Origin: an uncultured Sphingomonadaceae bacterium
Lineage (GTDB): Bacteria; Pseudomonadota; Alphaproteobacteria; Sphingomonadales; Sphingomonadaceae
Direction of reading: 5' to 3'
Assembly (NCBI GenBank): GCA_947501325.1
Contig: CANMVC010000002.1
Span: 186,001-250,000, forward strand
Length of the DNA stretch: 64,000 bases
Position 1 is the first letter of the stretch. Every line of letters begins with the position of its first letter. A program made the position numbers and the translations under genes. Shown piece after piece: positions 61,261 through 64,000 of the stretch. The notes beneath the pieces are model-generated. The model was not told the DNA's origin and did no database searches. It saw only the letters and a program-made list of their open reading frames with translations.

Positions 61261-63567
61261 ATGAGCAAATTCATTCAGCATATCGGGCAAAATAGAGCCA
61301 TAGTTGTCATAGCGTTATTGACCCTCGTAGGATCGGTGACACTGCTGGGCATCACGATCTTCGCGTGGAAAATGGCAAGTGTAACGAACTACGAGCGTAA
61401 CCTTACAGCGTTCAATGCCCTAACCGCAGATAATGGTCACGCGATGCGGAGCAGATTAGATAGCTACGCGCAGAGCCTCGATGGCGGCGCAGCGCTGTAT
61501 GCAGCATCTGAAATTGTTCCTCTGAGCAAGTGGCAAGCTTATGTAGAAGTGCTAAATATTGAGGAAACTCTGCCCGGAATTAACGGCATTGGTTTCATCC
61601 AGCCAGTTATGCGCGAAGAAGTTGACGCATATCTCGGATCGGCTCGCGCTAGAGGGATAGCCAATATAACGCTACACCCCGTAACCACCCTTCCGGAAAT
61701 AATGTCTATAACCTACATTGAGCCGCTCGAGCCAAACAAGGAAGCAGTCGGCTTGGATATTGCTTTTGAGGATAATCGACGTCAAGCCGCCAATTTCGCG
61801 CGTGACACTGGCCGGGCGACAATCACCAAGCGTATTGATCTGGTTCAAGATAGAACAAAAAGCGCCGGATTTTTATTGTTGCGCCCGACCTATGCCAAGG
61901 GCCAACCAGTTAATACCGCCATTCAGCGCCGTGCTGCATTTACGGGCTGGATTTACGCTCCTTTCATAGCAGCGCGGTTTATGGACGGTCTTACCGCCAG
62001 CCAAGGCAAGAGTTTTGACTTGCAGGTCTATGACGGTACCTCCCCTTTACGGTCAGATTTGATTTTCCGGAGCAACAAGGACGAAACTGTTTCGGAACGA
62101 AAGGCAGAATATGAGATTGTCCGTACATTTCCGATGATGGAACAAAACTGGACTGTCGTTTGGAAGAGTACACCGGAATTTGAAGCCAGCGTCCAAACCA
62201 AGGAACCTTTACTCATATTAATTGGTGGACTCGCGCTAAGTGCATCTTTTGTTGTGATGATGATGTTTTATGCTCGGCGGGAAGCTTATGTCCGCAACGA
62301 GGTAGCCATTAAGACCGAAGCTCTGGTTTTGAAAGAACAGGAAGTGCGTAGCGCGTTGACCAAAGCGGAACGGGCCACGGAAGCCAAATCCAAGTTTCTC
62401 GCCAATATGAGTCATGAAATTCGCACTCCGATGAACGGTGTTATTGGTTTTACGCAATTGCTGGATGATGGCGGTCTCAATGAGAAACAGCAGCGCTATG
62501 TCCAGATGATATCAGATTCTGGTGCTGCAATGATGAACTTGTTGAATGATATCCTCGATATCTCGAAGGTTGATGCGGGCTTGCTGGCCATTAACGAAGA
62601 GCGTGTTTGTGTCCGGCATGTTTTGGAAGGTTGCATGAAATTGGTTTCGCCGACAGCAGAAACCAAGGACTTAGAATTGATATTGGACGTTGATCCTGAA
62701 ATGCCGACGGCGATCAAAACGGATGGGCTGAGATTAAGACAAATTGTACTTAATCTACTGGCCAATGCCGTTAAGTTTACCGAAACCGGACATGTGAAAC
62801 TCGAAGTCAAATTTTATCCCGCACAAAAATTGGCCGGCGGTTTGGGCCATGAAGCGGAAATATCCATCGTTGTTTCTGATACGGGGATTGGCATAGATCC
62901 CGATCGACAAGAAACTATTTTCAACCCCTTTATGCAGGCCGATGATTCCACGGTCCGCAAATATGGTGGTACGGGACTCGGTTTGACCATTAGTAACCAA
63001 TTGGTCGGATTGATGAACGGCCGTATGTCCCTGAATAGTGAGATGAATGAGGGTTCTGCCTTTACGGTTACCCTGCCTGCTAAAATATACCAGGATCCGG
63101 TTTTGGAAAATGGCAACGGCACCGAGGAAATAAGCGATAATAAGAAAACACTTCTGGATCGGAGGTTGAATATATTGGTGGCGGAAGATCATGATGTGAA
63201 CCAGTTGTTGCTTGAAGAAATGCTCGAAAAACTGGACTGCAATTTCACGTTGGCCAATGACGGTGCAGAAGCTGTGGCAGAAGCAAGGGCCGCTGATGCG
63301 CAAAACCGACCATTTGATTTGGTATTGATGGATATTCAGATGCCAAATATGGACGGGCTGAAGGCGACTGCAGCCATTCGAAAGCACGGGATTTCTGCTG
63401 AGACATTGCCGATTATTGCATTAACGGCAAATGCTTACACCCAGGATGTCGAAGATTGCCTCACCGCGGGAATGCAGGCCCATCTTGCGAAACCCTTTTC
63501 CATAAGTCAGCTTCGGGAGATATTGGATCGTTGGAGTCAGCGTAACCCGGAAGCAAAAGCGGCGTAA
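61261..63567 (+). CDS. CHASE-domain hybrid sensor histidine kinase with C-terminal receiver
   Basis: TM - CHASE-like LPGINGIGFIQPVMREEVDAYLGSARARG - TM; H-box FLANMSHEIRTPMNGVIGF; GTGLGLTISNQLV; REC NILVAEDHDVNQLLLEEML, LVLMDIQMPNMDG. Confidence 0.94.
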   Translation: MSKFIQHIGQNRAIVVIALLTLVGSVTLLGITIFAWKMASVTNYERNLTAFNALTADNGHAMRSRLDSYAQSLDGGAALYAASEIVPLSKWQAYVEVLNIEETLPGINGIGFIQPVMREEVDAYLGSARARGIANITLHPVTTLPEIMSITYIEPLEPNKEAVGLDIAFEDNRRQAANFARDTGRATITKRIDLVQDRTKSAGFLLLRPTYAKGQPVNTAIQRRAAFTGWIYAPFIAARFMDGLTASQGKSFDLQVYDGTSPLRSDLIFRSNKDETVSERKAEYEIVRTFPMMEQNWTVVWKSTPEFEASVQTKEPLLILIGGLALSASFVVMMMFYARREAYVRNEVAIKTEALVLKEQEVRSALTKAERATEAKSKFLANMSHEIRTPMNGVIGFTQLLDDGGLNEKQQRYVQMISDSGAAMMNLLNDILDISKVDAGLLAINEERVCVRHVLEGCMKLVSPTAETKDLELILDVDPEMPTAIKTDGLRLRQIVLNLLANAVKFTETGHVKLEVKFYPAQKLAGGLGHEAEISIVVSDTGIGIDPDRQETIFNPFMQADDSTVRKYGGTGLGLTISNQLVGLMNGRMSLNSEMNEGSAFTVTLPAKIYQDPVLENGNGTEEISDNKKTLLDRRLNILVAEDHDVNQLLLEEMLEKLDCNFTLANDGAEAVAEARAADAQNRPFDLVLMDIQMPNMDGLKATAAIRKHGISAETLPIIALTANAYTQDVEDCLTAGMQAHLAKPFSISQLREILDRWSQRNPEAKAA

Positions 63568-63674
63568 GTCGTCTGATCCCAAGAGATCAGCACCCCGCCC
63601 TAGTCTCCTGTATTGGCATAGGTGGAGATACCAGATAAGAGACATTTCTTATCGATACAGGGACGACTGACCTA

Positions 63675-64000
63675 ATGATTGCTCCGCTTCTCGAAGTCAT
63701 GCGCCGATTGCGCGATCCCGAAACCGGGTGTGAATGGGATACTGTCCAGACCTTTGAAACGATTGCCCCTTATACCATCGAAGAAGCTTACGAAGTCGCT
63801 GATGCCATTCAGCGCAAGGATGTCGATGCATTGAAAGATGAATTGGGCGATTTGCTATTGCAGGTCGTATTTCACAGCCAAATAGCATCTGATGAAGGCC
63901 ATTTTACCTTCAAAGATGTTGTGGACAACATCTGCGAAAAAATGATCCGGCGGCATCCTCATATCTTTGGCGGGGCCGAGGAAACGCCCGGGTGGGAGCA
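63675..64000 (+). CDS. mazG: nucleoside triphosphate pyrophosphohydrolase MazG, truncated by window end
   Basis: My translation from ATG 63675: MIAPLLEVMRRLRDPETGCEWDTVQTFETIAPYTIEEAYEVADAIQRKDVDALKDELGDLLLQVVFHSQIA..., open to the window end. Confidence 0.93.
   Translation, partial: MIAPLLEVMRRLRDPETGCEWDTVQTFETIAPYTIEEAYEVADAIQRKDVDALKDELGDLLLQVVFHSQIASDEGHFTFKDVVDNICEKMIRRHPHIFGGAEETPGWE

Noticed and set aside
1-64000. CRISPR arrays, prophage, IS transposases, rRNA operons, classical anti-phage defence operons
   Set aside because: No regularly spaced direct repeats, cas, phage structural, transposase or rRNA sequences recognised on either strand.

Overview
A chromosomal window from an alphaproteobacterium, most likely a sphingomonad (inferred from gene content and repeat types; not confirmed by any search). 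Left part (0-20.5 kb) is core metabolism: methylmalonyl-CoA mutase, biotin synthase and a biotin-dependent acyl-CoA carboxylase alpha subunit; an MHS-type MFS transporter; alanine racemase; PhaR; an archaeal/eukaryal-type prolyl-tRNA synthetase; RNase R; PDH E2 and lipoamide dehydrogenase; an amidohydrolase; and a class IV aminotransferase/sulfotransferase pair. The middle (about 21-50.2 kb) is a large exopolysaccharide / exosortase (PEP-CTERM) locus: BY-kinase, Wzz, outer-membrane beta-barrel, Wza, PrsT-like TPR lipoprotein, WecB/TagA, UDP-glucuronate decarboxylase, EpsD-like PPIase, EpsI and exosortase. Genes for two predicted PEP-CTERM substrates flank it, and several of its proteins are uncharacterised. 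A tRNA-Ser(UGA) follows. The right part holds cell-wall enzymes, tmk-holB-metG-tatD-MBL, a second retropepsin-like protease, a compact phosphorelay cluster and the start of mazG. The most interesting non-standard structures are: (i) a palindromic repeat in frame inside the start of bioB, with a second copy after lpdA; (ii) a DUF559 nuclease-like gene flanked by oppositely oriented palindromic repeats, wedged between PDH E2 and lpdA; (iii) the exosortase locus with linked PEP-CTERM metalloprotease and several unknown proteins; (iv) a phosphorelay cluster with no visible output domain. No CRISPR array, prophage, transposase or rRNA operon was seen.
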